Notes: generated by a model from the letters alone, not told the origin. A stretch of 64,000 bases of DNA from Rostratula benghalensis (GCA_013399305.1 VXAI01000385.1:301341-365340), one strand, 5' to 3'. Positions 25,124-39,516 are shown, counted from the first letter of the stretch. Numbers and translations: made by a program.

Positions 25124-27035
25124 CAGAAGAAAGGAGAGCAGCTCTGCAGCTCATCAACTCTGCCTTTATTAGTACATTGCTCTGGTGCAGGGAATATGCC
25201 TTTAGAGTTGAAAGATTTGAGCAAAAAATAAAGAAGTCTCTGTTCTAGTCTCTGGAGCTGCCATGCCTTCAAGCATTTGCACCGAGAGGAGGGGGCTGCT
25301 GCCTCTTAGATGCATCCAAAACCTAAAGAATGGTTTAGCAAGGTAGGGTCTTAACAATGTGGAATCAATTAAACTGCTGAGTGGCTCCAAGCCTCAGAGT
25401 GTGCTCCTGACACACACTTTTACTTACAAGAAAAAAAAAACAAAAACCACAGCAGACTGTCTTCATGTCTCCCAGCCAATATAAACAGATGATCTCCATG
25501 CTCTTCTAAAAAGTATTTCAAGAAGTACAGCAACCTGCCACTGAGCATCCTCCTGCAGAATTTACAAGCAGACTCCCAAGAGCCAATCCTGCCCTCCCTA
25601 ACAGCTTTCTTGAACGGCAGGCAGAGATCAAAATTGCTGCCAAAGCTATAAAGCTATAGAAAAATGTGTAAAATGCCCCTCCTTTAGGGTTGGTCTCTAT
25701 CTGCAACAATGCTGTGTTGCTTCCTGCAGCATGCCTTGGGGATTTGAAGTAAATACCCACTAATAAAACGCTGTAATTCCAAGCTACCAGTTTGCTTGAA
25801 TCCAGTGGACTTGTCAGCATCTTTCAGAAACTCCAGTACCCAACATGCAGCCCAAGACCTGCTAAAGGTCCATTTAAAAGAGTACCTGGACATTTCTGGA
25901 GAACGGGGCATCTGAAAAAGGAGACTTGGCCCTTACCTTGGATGTAACCCAGTTCATGCATCTCAAGGGGGAAATACTCTTTTCGTTTCAAAAACATTGG
26001 GTATTTTGATGCTGTTCTGTCCAACACCCCACTAATTCAGCCTGAATTACCTCTGATCCACACCGAAATCAGCTCTAGCTCTGAATACCAAAACAGCCTT
26101 TAAAACTAGAATAAAAATATATTAGTGCTTTCAGTTCCTCCCTCTGAAATACTGCTTTTTTTTACCACGTGACTCACTACATTGTCAGACAGCAATTTAT
26201 GACATGACCATAGTCGCTGGAAAACTAGGAATTAACTGCCTCTAATGACATTAATCTGTTTCCTCTAAATGGTATAAAACTTCATCACATGGCATCACTT
26301 TGAAAAATTCATCAAATTCCCAAGTCAGCTACATTTGCAAGCCATAAAAATACCTAGAACACAATGCATTTGAAAATGCTTGTGATTACATTAAGGTCTT
26401 AATGGGCAATATTTCTGCACATCCCGACTTTGTTCCAAAGAAGATTTTGAAGCAATCAATGAGGCAAAACCTGTGTCAAGCCTGAACTCTCAATGGCATG
26501 ATGAAAGAGCAGAGGAGGAGATTTATCCTGATATATAAGCATACTGCACTATCAATTGGGTTTGATTTCACAGAAGGAAAGCAAGCTATGGAAAATAAAT
26601 GCTCTTAGGGGAAACAAGAAGATTTTTCAAAAGCACTCAGCACTGTGTGAGCTTGTTCCCACCATGTTAATGGCAGGGCTGGCTGGGTGTGCTTTGGTTT
26701 TGTAGGCGGTTTTGGGGGGGGGTTTTCAAACTTTCCTGTGGAAAAAAATCCTGGGAGAAACTGGTACGTTTCTAGAGAAAGCACTGCTTGGGATGGAGTG
26801 TCATTTCCTAGCAAACCCAAAGTTTCTGCAACCAGCAGCTGCTTGTTCTTGCAAGTGTGTACAAGGGCTCCTTCATCTCTCAGGCCAGGTGGCACCTGCA
26901 GTCCTCCTCACTATCTGGGTACAAGGGACAGATCCAGGTTGGCAGGTTGGTCTCACTCAGCCCCAACTATCTGGCTTACAAGGAAAAAAAGGCAGCCCAC
27001 CTTCTGTTCCTACTGCCTCCCTCTGCTTATTACAA

Positions 27036-27092
27036 CTATAAAACATCTATCTCTGTAAATCTCTATGTCTATAAACATCTATCTGTGTATCT
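27036..27092. repeat. Imperfect tandem duplication, about 33-bp period
   Basis: CTATAAAACATCTATCTCTG is followed by CTATAAACATCTATCTGTG 33 bp later, with related CTCTATGT sequence between them. It looks like two diverged copies of a CTATAAACATCTAT unit. Confidence 0.75.
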
Positions 27093-28087
27093 TTTCTTTG
27101 TTCTCCGTGGTGTGGGACAAAGATGTGTTTAAAACACTGTCTTTATTTTTTTTTTAAATGAAGACAAACTGAAATCATTTTACCTCCTTAAACACAGGAA
27201 GCAATGATTTACAGTGCTGCACCTAAGGGAAAAATATGATTTAAGATACAGAAGGCAACAGAGAGACATTTGTTTCTGCATGCTTGTAAACATAACTTGA
27301 GATGCCTGGCTCCATGCGTAATCCAAGCAGCACCAGAGTCTGTTTGGGGGGTTTCTGCACACAAAGACATGCACCCTGGGTTATCCTTTGTTATGTGAAT
27401 GGCAACTTGAACATTCAAGCTGAATTGTGTGCTAAGCAAGAGGAAGATTGATGGACAAGCTGCAGAACTCCCTGGAGTTTGATACAAGCGTCATCCCAAA
27501 TGGCAACAGGGGAACAGGATCAAACTTGAAAACGATGCAGCCAAAACCCTGCTATGTCTGTCTCTATACATGTATTACAGACAGTAATGCAAGGGCCAGT
27601 TGGCAAAATTTCCTGGAAAATAGGGTTCTTCAAAGCCACATGTTAGCTGGTTGCAATGCTACAATAAAAGGGCTTTAGTCTCCTGGTTGCGTCTGCCATA
27701 GAGATCTGGAACCCAGCCAGCAAAGAAAGAAAGATTCTCTAATTATGCTGTGGTTTGGACAATTGCATCCCATTGTGGTTAAGAAATATGACATTTGGGA
27801 GGATTTATTTTGATGATTTATGTCATGTGTGTTTACCAACTTTTCAAGGTTTTACCCTGAACTAATAGACCGTGCATGCGCAGGCAGTAAAGAGAAGTAA
27901 AAATGCTTAAAATATTTTCTTTTGGTTGACTCTACCTTGAGCACCTTTGGATTTCGAGGTGGTATAAATCAGCCTTTCCTCTGCTGGCTATTTTAGTCCA
28001 AAATATGCAGAATCTCACCAACCTACGGTGATGCTAACAAGAGGATCTTTTCAAATCCTTCCTCAAAAGTTGAAGGGCTTGTTTGCT

Positions 28088-28112
28088 TCTAGCTTTATGA
28101 TCTAGCTTTATG
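28088..28112. repeat. 13-bp tandem duplication
   Basis: TCTAGCTTTATGA is followed directly by TCTAGCTTTATGG. Confidence 0.85.
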
Positions 28113-30127
28113 GCTACCTACTCAGGAGGTAAATTTGGTAGGATTGGCTGCAGACAATTTATTTTAAAAATGTTCCTCTGTAATTTATGGCTGAACATAT
28201 GTCACTCCAGACACATCTATTCAAATTCCATCATAGGGTGACGGAGATGGATTTTTTAACAGTCCTTCTGACCTAAAAAAGATAGGAAGGATTTGTACAG
28301 AGCTGCCTGGACTAAGTGTGCTAAGTGGGTTTATGCATACAAAAGTGACCCCCGGAAAGGGTTGGGTTTTTTATTCTGAATTTAAGATAAAGGTGATGCT
28401 AACCAATTCTGCAGCAGGCAGGCAGCTTAGAGGCACAGACAAGGAAAAGTGAACATCTCTTGGGGAACATCTCCCTTCACTCATGCCTCCTTCTGCAGAA
28501 GCTCATGGGTTTTTGCATTGGAGCACACTGGTTAGAATTACAGATGCAGGTCTTGCTGAGCCCTGGTACACATACCATGAGATGCTCTGGCTTTGGTTAG
28601 GAGGCAACAAATCAAATGGTGCATGCAAAGAGGACAAGGCAAATACTAATACCCTGAGAAACTTAATGAAGGAAGCTGAGCAAGCCAATCACACACCCCA
28701 AAGTGCAGAAACATCAAGTGGTTATCCTGGCACATGCAGATAACAACACCTCATGATTTCAGTTTAATTAACTAGACATAAAAATACTGACATTATTTGT
28801 TGACTAAACTACTCCTTTGGGTCAGATGAACACTGCAATACTTCACAGTTCGTCTGCCTGACCAAGTATCTCCACCAAGAATCTTCTATTTAGGAATGAG
28901 CTCAACAAAGGGCAACCAGAGGCATTGCCAGCTCTTCCCTTGTCCACCTGACAATACTGGAAGCTTTTCTTTGAGCTACAATACTGCAGCTCTGCAACAA
29001 GCAAATTTATTTCAGTATGGTCTTTCCAGCATATGAATGAACATACTCAAACCCAAGATAAATTAATATAACTCGACATTTTAAACATCCTGATTTTGGA
29101 GCCAATCTCAATACTATTTGGGTGAGTGGGCTCATGGCTTTTGGATACTGGAATCAGACTATCCTTGCCATGAATTAGCAAGAACTGCTGTGACTGACCA
29201 GACAGAAAACCACCAAAAGCCCAGAGAAAAAACATATGCAGTTATATCCCCAAAAGATATTTTCTTTTGTCAGACTATAAAATGTACTCTTCTGAGACAA
29301 AAGCACCCTACTCTTGGCCGGGTGATGTCCTGCTAACATCCCTGACCACTGCCTCTTCTTATTGACTTTGTTCTTGCCCCAAAAATGGCCGTTTCACACA
29401 TGCCACCACTCCAGAAATTCAGATGTGAAGCAATAAGCAAAGCAAAACAAACATTGCCTTCCCTCTTTCTACTTGAAGCCTCACCCTATCTTCTTCCTGC
29501 CAAGCTCATTTCCCCATACCAAAAAGCACCAGGCTGAAGCGTCCTTTGCAGCCGTAATGCTGGCCATTCTCACAGGCTTTTTATTTAAGATTTTGAACTG
29601 CCAAAGCTTGATTTAAAGAGAGTTAATTCTCAAACTATTGTAAGGGGACCGTGTTGCTCTCATATCAGCTTAACTTGCTTTCCAGCTACATTGCCTACAC
29701 TAGCCTGTTTGCCCTAGAAACTCAGCACTACCTTTATTTGTAATTTCAGGCAGTTTGGGAAAAAACTCCAACACTTAGGCTTTAGAGAATCTATTCATGT
29801 TTGATTTCTTCAAGCGAAGGCTGAAAGACAACAAGAGAAAAGGGAGCAGCTGGTGTACGCACAAGGGCATTGAGCTCTGAGTTTGGTGTACCTACATCTT
29901 GCAAAAGAAGGCAACCTGCTTATCTTATGTCTCATATACAACCACCCCCAAACAGTTTGCTATCCCAGCTCCTTTTCCACACCTTGTTTTCAAAGCCTTG
30001 TAAGTATTGTGGCATCTACTCTGCGGTACCCAGTGGGCGAGGCTGTGACACAGGAGGATGCTGCTTTTCCTATCAGCAGCCCTGAAACATAAGACTGCAG
30101 GACATTCTGAAGAATCAGTCTTGTCTT

Positions 30128-30206
30128 AAAAAAAAAAATAAAATAAAGCCCCCCAAAACAAACAAACAAAAAAACCCCAAAGAAACAAACAAACAAAAAA
30201 GATTTC
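30128..30206. repeat. A-rich (AAAC)n/CCCCAAAA tract
   Basis: A runs mixed with CCCCCCAAAACAAAC, AAACCCCAAAG and AAACAAAC units over about 80 bp. It is the reverse-strand counterpart of the T/G-rich tracts at 16.8 and 35.9 kb. Confidence 0.9.
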
Positions 30207-33200
30207 CAGTGTTAAGCCCAGTATTTTTTCTTTTACTCAAAGTGGGATGCTTTGCACTGAAAGACCAAATGAGAGTTTCCTGACTCGAGTAAGGACTGGT
30301 ATTATCTTCCTCCCTGTAACGTCTCAGCCTCCCCAATATCCAGCACCCATTCCATGTGGATGCACGTCTGGATGTTGGTTTCTTTTCAGATGCACTAGAG
30401 AGCAGCCAGGAACTTCTGAGGCTCTGACACTTAGCCCAGATACCATTCACAATTTATGCTTTAAAAGTTGAACAAGTGGGAAAAACACAAGGTTCATTAT
30501 TCTGCACAGAAATTCTCTTGTCATCGAGCCAAATTTAAAAATAAATAGTTGCAATTAAATATGTCACTACATTATTTATGTAGATGCATTCAATTTGCAG
30601 AAAGCTGCTATAAAATATTCCCCTTCAATACAAGGGAAATTTATTGCACTTTTATTGTATATTTTCTTCTCCCTGCTCAAATGTATGTTGCTCTCTGCCT
30701 ATTTTTTTCCCCCCCTGTTTTACTTAACACATCATTGTACAGCCACTGTTTCCACCACTTTTGTCTTGAAAGAATGAGGGATGCAATCCAAATCCAAATG
30801 TTTCTTAATTACTTGTGAACAAGGCTCCTGAATGATTACTAGACAGATAATTCAAGTATTTGCCTTGCAATTCAGGACCTCTCCTTGCCTCTGCATTTTG
30901 CTCTTACAGCTGCTGGGTAAATGATATGCACTGAGGCTGCCCAAGGCTTCAGAGTGCATATTAATTCTGCCAGGAACCCCAGACACGCTGAAGAACTGCT
31001 AATTTAACAACAGACTGTGAAATTATTTTTTTCTTTCTTTATTAATTGCAGTGCTATTCAAAAGTGACTTCACTGCCCCAACTGTCTTCTGTCATGAAGA
31101 ACAGGGGGCATTTCATCCTGCCAGGAAGTAATTGAAAGCTTTCTTCCCAGCAGTCTCTGTATTCATAACCAAATATAAATATGTGAAACAGTGCTAATAA
31201 AAATAGGTTAACTTGCTGCAGGTGTTCCTCTGTCTATTTATCTAGGTGATATTAGCAAAATCTGACAGGGAAGCACAGTGATATATTTCACTTGTGCCTT
31301 GACATTTTGATTCTGTTTGTTAGGTTGTACATGCAGGCAGCTGGATTTTTCTCCAAGACCACTATAGCAGTCAGTCTGCACAAAGAGGATTTGACAAGAT
31401 GTCCATTTAGCAGGATGGGCTAAGGGTAGGAGGAAGAGATGGAGAAACCAGGTACCTGGGAAAAGCTGCACTGCAGTGCAAAAATGGATGCTCTTCACAT
31501 ATGGAGCACCTTGGAAAAAAAGAGCAGCTTGATATGCAGGATCTGAGGCAGTTTGCATCCTTTAATCAATAGCTCCTTCAAGAAATGTGGCCAAGAATAA
31601 TATACATAGAAGGCAGAGGAGAAAGACAAAAGGCAAGCATTAGAGAAGGCATCAGGATCACTGTAAGCTCATCCACATGAAGATTTTTGGCTGATCTTAT
31701 TTCTTTTTAAAAACGAGAAAAAGACAAAACAAAACCAAAAACAACAAAAGAAAGCTCTCATTTGGTCCTTATAAATAAAAAGAAATCTAAATAGGAAGTT
31801 GTGCTTTCCAAGGCTGCCCTTTTCCAGTACCACCATCACATACCAATCAACCTAAAGTTAAGTCTGGCTTCCAAACCACAAGCCTGAGAGCTGGACCAGA
31901 CAGCGTTGAAGCCACCAAACCCAGCCCCAGCCACCAGGCAGGTCTGCAAATAACCTGCCATCCTAAAAAAGAGAAGGCTGGGAAAAAAAATCTGTGTCAA
32001 AACCCATTGAACATGGACATCTCAAATCAGCTGTGCACCTTCACAGCATTCCTGGATATCACCTTTGGTGTAAATAGATGGAAGGTTTCCTTGGCCAAGG
32101 AGAGCCAGTCATGCTCTCCTTTCCTTGCTGCTCCACCGAGGTAGAAAATATGTATTACTGAAGCCATAAAGTGCTTACAATTATGGCCCCAAACCCATTA
32201 ATCTCCACTAATGTAGGTAAATTGCTGACTCCTCTATCACTGTTACTCATGAAGCAAAAAAAAAAAAACCCAACACATAGATTTTCTCAGCAACTTAATA
32301 AAACCTGTGGGGAATTGGCACAAGGCTTTAATTCCTTATAGAGAGCCTTTAGTGTTGAAGTCTACATTTCCTGGAGGGGAACTGAATAGTTTAGAATAAT
32401 TAGTGATTTACATCTAGAGTTGTCAACAAAGATGCATGGTATTAAGTTACCCAAATGAATGGTTCCACCTTCTCAGTTGCTACTTTTGGGTTTATTTTAT
32501 TTAAAAATTCTGTATTTTGATTCTGCTCACATTCTGCTATCGCCAGTAAAGTGGCCTGAAGCGGACAGTAAAAGAGAGCACTAAATCGAAGGTTTAAATC
32601 ACTTCTTCCTCAGTTCCCTGGCAGATTTACAGAGCAACCTGGCACTAACGCTTTCAAATAATATACTGTTGGACCTGACACAGCAGAGAAACTCTGCTTC
32701 AAATCACACAACAGTCCAGGTGACCACACAATTACAATTAACCTCCTACCCACTGTGCCTATTGACAAATGATCATGTGAGTAATAAATTCAGAACAGAA
32801 AATGGGCATAAAAAAAAAAAATCTGATTCTTACATATTTAAAAAGTCACTTTCAGTTAGGAAAAAGCCGAGGGATGCTAATTTTAGTTTTGCATCAAAAG
32901 TAAATTAATAAGCAAGTGGGATGCATGGAAGTCTACTACCACCATAGTGCTGTAAGCAGAAAAGTACTAATATCCTGGACCACTATAAATCTCAGCCCAG
33001 ACCAGAGGACATGAATTTTGCCCGTGCTGGATAAAAAAGTTAATATAACCTCAAAATAGCATGAAATATTTTTGGCAAACTTATTAGGGCCATGGGTTTC
33101 CCATTATAAGGTCACTAACTGGGGAGATATCCTATGTTGTCTCATCAAGTTCTGTGCTTTTTCTGCTTTATGTCCCTCTTCTTCTACTAACCTCATGAGC

Positions 33201-35580
33201 TCCATTTACCAAGGAGCCTTCTCCTTTCTCTGCTCACACAAGCAACTGCAGGAGTAAGAAGAGCTATTTTCCAGACCGATCACTTTGCAGAAGAGGGGAG
33301 CACCAAGATTGTTCCATCCTGGGAAGAGCTGAGGGCACCAGTTTCCTTTCTGTTCTCAGCTATAATGGGGGAACAGTTTATTTGCCCTAAACTCTCTCCT
33401 AGTCAGAAGTTAATGTCCCTCCAGATCTGCCAGCAGAGCAGTTCAAGTGATCTCTCCCTCATCTCCTTCAGTGAAGCCAGCTCATTAGTTTAAATAATTT
33501 GTTATGGTTTTTGCTAATACACTCAATTGAATTAGTGTCCAGATAGATATATGTATATTTATATGTATAGGATATGCTTATGCAAATTGTATCCCCCGCT
33601 CTTCCTAAATCTGGCATTTTCTAGCATAGATACATCTCCCAAGAACAAGAGAAGCAGTATAAATGTGTCCACCCAGGAGTCACCACTGGCACCTGGAAGC
33701 AGCACATTCCTCACAGGCACTGTCAAGACCACTTTCAAAGCAAAGCCAACCTTGACTTCCCGTTTGCTCCAGAGTTGAAGGATGCATCACCACCAGATGT
33801 ATGTGGGCCAGACCCCCAGCCAAAGGAAATGGGCAGCGAGCAGTACTGCATTTTTGGCATGCCCCTCCTGCAGAGCACGTTATAGCAAGTATTTCCCAAG
33901 CTGTATATTGAGTTGTGGTAGCTAATCACAGCCATACCACGATTAGGAGATAAGTCTTATAAAACAGAACATTATGTATAAATAAGGGTTTCTACGTATA
34001 TTTATAACACCTGTTTCAGCATGCCTTTAGAAAGAGTCTTTTCATATAAAAGAAAGAAATATGAATATACTGTATTCTGGCAATATAGTCTGATAGCTGA
34101 TTACGGAAACATTGCTTCATGAATTCTAAGCCATGACATTTCCACTAATCTTCCCATTTCAACAGCAGGGAAAGGAATGGCTTTCATATCTCCGTGCTTA
34201 TCATTTTTAAGCCGAGTATATTATCTGCTAGTCTCTGGATTTACCCGATAGCTCTTAAAAAACCAAAATATACTGCCACGCTATGTGAAACTTATGTGTG
34301 ACTTACTCAGAGCTGTATGTCATTCTGAAGATGAACAAATGTAGAAACTAGCTTTCATCTCTTTTAAAGTATGTCAAATAAATAAATAACTAGATTGCTA
34401 TCTGTTATTTCTCTTCAGTGAGATAGCTGCTTAAAAGGTAATAAATGATGACGTTTTTGCTTTTGCAGAAGGGTATGCATTAAACTTCTCACATCGCTTT
34501 GTGGGCATCAAATACAGTCTGTTGTCAGATTTCTTAAGGCTGCTCTTCTGCAAAGCCCCTCACTGTAATAGCTACCACCTCCCTACATGCCACTTTGCCC
34601 CAAAGAGACTTTACCTTGCAACCCTTGCAGCATCTCAACTTCTAATCGCCAGCCCCACAGATGTTTTAACACCTAAACTAAATAGTTATGAGCTCCTCAG
34701 CTGCAGTTTCCAAGTTACAGATTCAATTTTCTCTTAACTTTGGGTTTCTCATGGCTCAGCTCCCCAGCCACTGTGAGCTGTTCTGTGCAAAGATACCTTG
34801 TCACTTACAGTCTTACCTGGGGCTGCTCTCCAACCACTGAGCATTAAATGTAATTGCTTACACACCCCTAAGACACAACCCCTTGAGATGTTATAGTAGA
34901 ATGGGAAGCATCCTGCTAGAATGCTGGTTAAGAATCAAAATCCCAGTTATCGTCTCAAAAACACATTTCCCACATAATAAATTAATGTAAATTATACAAA
35001 ATTATTTATCTTCTCCATATTGATTCCTCCAGGCCAACATCAGGACATCACAGAAGGGACCAGTGAAGGTCTTCTAAATCCTTCTCAGATGAGAGAAACA
35101 GATTTTGGGGCTGCTTTTATTGCCTCTCCTTGCAGTGTTAGTATTTATATGTGTTAAAGGTCTCTCCTCCGGACCGACTTGTTTGCTAGCTGAACTGACA
35201 CTCACAATGGGACATTCAAAACACAGTAAGAGTGTTATGTATTTCTTAAGAGTATTTTTTATTTCTTAAGCATTATGATTTGATGGAGGAAAGACACCTA
35301 TGCCTACAGGTACAGGTTTAGCAAAGCTACTGACTGTTCCATGTTTTGGTGCCAAAATGGACAGTTGCTTAAATAAAGCACTAGTGAGCAAATTAAACAC
35401 TGCAAAACACAATGTGAATGTACTTCCCTCAGTGCACAATACCAACTGTGCAAAAAGGATTGGTAGGGGGGATGAAACTCAACCCAAAGGTGTGCCATGC
35501 TCAAGGGCTTTCCAAGGGGCCAAGTCACAGCCAGGGCAAAGCAGGGGCCTTGCAACGTGCACAGCGTGCTGCTTCGCCCT

Positions 35581-35606
35581 GTGAATCCCACAGTGAATCC
35601 CACAGT
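35581..35606. repeat. 12-bp tandem duplication
   Basis: GTGAATCCCACA occurs twice head to tail and is followed by GTG, a recent-looking perfect duplication. Confidence 0.9.
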
Positions 35607-35907
35607 GTGTCATCCTACCTGCTAATGCAGACAGAACATCTGCTATCATTAACTAAAACAATCCTGCTTTTTGTTCTGCCATCACACACACCTATAGAAG
35701 CCTTTATGCTATGATATATTCAGATTCAACCTGCCTTTGGAATTTGCTTTCCCAATAGCTGTCATGCTCCAACACTTGTCAGATGTCTTAGATAACCAAA
35801 TATTACTCTGATGTTTGCAGCGTAACCTAGAAATTCCCCACACAAACTACAGGGATTTCTGCCAATTCTGAGCTAAATTAACTGCTTATCAAAGGCAAAA
35901 CTGACAA

Positions 35908-35967
35908 GGGTTGTTGGGGTTGGGTTTTTGTTGGGTTTTTTTGTTTGTTTTGTATTCTTTTTTTTTA
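35908..35967. repeat. T/G-rich low-complexity tract
   Basis: GGGTTGTTGGGGTTGGG followed by T runs and TTTG units, closing with nine T. It has several G triplets on the plus strand. Confidence 0.9.
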
Positions 35968-36722
35968 ATGAATCCATGGTTTATTGCTTCCCAGCCCTGT
36001 AACGCTACTTAGCTTTTTCATGATCCATGCATCAAGACCTTTAGATGTGTCATTTCAGCTTAATAACAACACAATTACAACCACTTGTGTTTAAGGGAAC
36101 AGTCCCAGCTTAATTTCCGGTAGGAGCAGAAAGTTTCATGCTCTGCTAGCAAGGCATAAAGCATCAGCCTGCGCCCAAGCCCTCCTTTATTTGCTTAGCC
36201 AGAAACTACCTTGTCCAGTGGCACAAGGAAGCCCAGCTCCTCAGGGCAATGTCCACATGGCTCTTTTCAGAGTTTGACTGTGGCTCTTCCTTTTCCCACA
36301 TCCAAATTGATCCCACCACAGCTCTTTTGCCTGAGGTTACACCAAGCTCTGGCACTGCATCGTTCTTTTTCCTCATGATATCAGCCTCTGGGTCACATTT
36401 TAGAGGTTATCTTCTAAAACTCCCAAAATTGAGTCTGGCAGCAATCTGAAGAGTTCCAAACCAAAGAGTTTTCTCAGTACTGAAATGCCAAAACACTTTG
36501 GCTTTCCGTGCCCCTGGAAAAGCAACCCACTGCACAGACCTCACAGGCAGAATCCCCTTGGCCGAAAGGACCACCAAAATCAGCCCTACATATAAGGCAG
36601 CCCAGGCTCACACTCAGCATCCTGCCTACAGAGAATTTGGCACCCTACCACTAAATAACCCATCCCACTAAGCCACACATTGATCCCACTATCCTTCCAA
36701 CCAATTTCCAAATCCCTCTTTC

Positions 36723-36753
36723 AGGAGGAGGGGGGGAGGGGGGGGAGGGCGGA
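36723..36753 (+). repeat. G-rich tract, G-quadruplex candidate
   Basis: AGGAGG is followed by runs of seven, eight and three G separated by single A bases, then CGG. At least four G runs of three or more occur within about 25 bases, which satisfies the usual quadruplex pattern on the plus strand (template side of EPHA5 transcription). Confidence 0.9.
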
Positions 36754-37092
36754 GTTGGAAAAGAAAAGAAAGAGTATAATGCTTTCCAACATGGAATAAA
36801 AGGGTGGGCACATTTTGGTGCCACAGCACAACAGAATTGATGCTGCCCACACAACCTGGAGTTTGGAACTAATGTATTTATAGAAGTACATTAAGACCAA
36901 TTTAGAAAAGGTTGATTAGATAAAGTAATGCTCATTCAGGCAAGCCTAAACAATTTTCTTATTTCATTGAATCAGCAATAATGTACTCCTACAAATGCAA
37001 TAAATATATATCCAATCACCTCCGCCTTCAGTGACTTCTCCCCTTGTTCCTTTCAGCTGGCAGCATTTGGTTTGGGTTGTTTTCAGAAAGGG

Positions 37093-37118
37093 AAAAAAAA
37101 AAAAACAAAAAAACAAAC
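37093..37118. repeat. Poly(A)-rich tract
   Basis: Thirteen A, then CAAAAAAACAAAC. Confidence 0.9.
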
Positions 37119-39137
37119 CAGTAACTCATTTATAAAACCTTCTCTTCCTGGTAATTTTATTTTATCTCTGTAGCATAAGGCAATCTAGCAGAAGCAAACA
37201 TTGTTTACTTGTTAATACCAAGCCAGACCTCTTAGGGAGAGTCAATGAGACCATGGAGGAAAACCATTGTTTTCTTTGTTATTCTGCTGGAAGGTCTGTG
37301 GTAATATGTCAGACATCGGGAGAGCCTATTGGGGAAAATACAAATAGTTCCTCTCTTCATCCATATGTATGGGAAATCATGCTGGTCTATATGCACTGGA
37401 AGATTTCGTGCTGTTGCTTCAGCCAGCTCTACTCACACCCTAACAGTACCTGCTCTAAAAAGCATTCGCTGTAATTTGTAATTCAGAAACCAAAGTATTT
37501 TTACAATCTTGACTGTTTGGTTGTGTTACTGTATCAACTAATTATTCGCAAGGTACATCTCAAGAGACAACTGCAGAACAGCCACAGTCTTCTGCAATGC
37601 CAGAGTCCCTGCACACCACATCCCCGGGGTGAGATCCGAAAGCAGAATCCGACCTGCCGACACTCAGATTACTTGAGAAAATGAGAGGCTGCAGGCAAGT
37701 GAGGGTCCTAGCAAGGGAAATGCATAAAAATTCCTTTTGGTTTTGTTGTGCGACAACATTTGTCATCAGGACTCTGGGTGTTTACCTACGGGTTTCATGG
37801 CAGTGTGATTACTTCTGATTTGAGAGTGCCTTCAGCTCAACCGCCTGCTGTGCAGATATTTGGATCACAGACTCCCTCCCGGCCTCCCCCTTCTGTTTTC
37901 ATCATCTCCATTATTTACCTCTAGCTTTACAAGCAATTAATATCTCTTAAGAGGAACTAGGGGAGGTGGAGATAGGGTGAGAATTGTATTTGTCATCTCC
38001 TTTCTGTGCAAGTATTTTCCTGCTGAGGTAGGTAAATGTTGCCGCACTGATTTCATGAAAAGACAGACATAAGGAAATTTCTGCTGCTGGCCAAAAATTT
38101 TGCAGCGGCATCTGTGCCCAAGCTAAATTCCCAAGCACACACTCTATATATAAAGCCTCCACCAACCACCATCACAGAGAATTGATTCATAAAGAGCGAG
38201 ACATTTTATGAAGAGAGACATTTTTCATCCCATGCTACAAATTCAAATTTAATAAAGGATACTGCTTAAGCAGGCTTTTTTTTTTTTTCCATAACCGAGT
38301 CCTGCAACTTGCTCTGGACCACTTTGGATTCAGCAAGGGGATGTTTCTGAGGTGCTACCAGGGATCACTCTCTCCTAAAGGGAAAATGGCAACATTTGGC
38401 TTAAAAAAAACCCCTACCAATTTAACAAATACTTAGCACCCTTTGCAGGCATTCGTTTATTCTAACAGCAAATATTGGGTGAAAACTTTATAAGCCAGAA
38501 CTGGGTTTTCAAAAGTCCTGCACGTCCAGTCACGAAACACCTAAATGCATCTTGAACAATTTGACAACCCAAGTCCAAATCATTCCCAGTACTACTGACT
38601 GCTTTGAAAAGTCCTAGGCTTAGGCAAGAAATGAATGTAGGATTTTCTCTTGTGCTGTAAATGTCAGTGCCCAGCCACTCCTAGGGACTTCCTAAGCCAC
38701 AAATTAGGAGTGACCAAAGGCTCACCATTAGCTTCAATAGGATAGAGGTTTTACTCCACACTTTTCACTTATGTACCAGTGTACAGGTTTAGAAATCTAA
38801 CTTCAGTTTGCTTCTCTTGGAAATCTCACTCTAAAAATTCAAACCAACCAGGAAGGATTTAGTTAGGAAACCAGAATTAGCCGGCCTTGCGAGCTATACA
38901 ACAATGCACATTGCTGACTGGCTATTTCTAAGGAGTCAGGATCAAAGTCTGGAAGAAGATGTGCTGGTTTAGGTTTTGCACTGTAATTTTGTTTGACCCA
39001 GGATTAACTCTGCTCAAAACTGAATAAAAAAACAAATTAATGTTTACATTCTTTGCATTACAGACACCACCTGAAGCAAGGACAGCATTTGTCCAGCTCA
39101 TCTCAAGTGTAGTATGGATGTGGCTCAAAGATGCCGC

Positions 39138-39516
39138 CTGCCACATTCTCAGGAATTGGGGACCTTATCAATGGGGATCTCATCAATGCTTATAAACATC
39201 TAAAGGGCAGGCATCCAGAGGATGGGGTCAGGCTCTTCTCAGTGGTGCTTGGTGACGGGACAAGGGGCAACAGACAGAAGCTGGAACACAAGAAGTTCCA
39301 TCTGAACATACAGAAAAATTTCTTTACTGAGGGGGTGACAGAGCCCTGGAACAGCCTGCCCAGAGAGGTTGTGAAGACTCCTTCTCCGGAGACATTGGAA
39401 ATCTGCCTTCATGTGCTCCTGTCCAACCTGCTCTGGGTGAACCTGCTTTGGCATGGGGTTTGGACTATATGACCTCCGAAGGTCCCTTCCAACTCCTACA
39501 ATTCTGTGACCTAGGG
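39138..39516 (+). mobile_element. CR1 LINE, 5'-truncated 3' end
   Basis: About 375 bp match the standard avian CR1 3' region. Landmarks are CTTATAAACATCTAAAGGGC, GGATGGGGTCAGGCTCTTCT, GGACAAGGGGCAACAGACAG, AAGTTCCATCTGAACATACAG, GGGGTGACAGAGCCCTGGAAC, CAGAGAGGTTGTG, and the end GGTCCCTTCCAACTCCTAC then ATTCTGTGAC. A 113-codon frame runs through it (39131-39472) but is only the degraded end of ORF2. A short partial duplication (CTTATCAATGGGGATCTCATCAATGCTTATAA) marks its 5' part. It is antisense to EPHA5. Confidence 0.93.
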
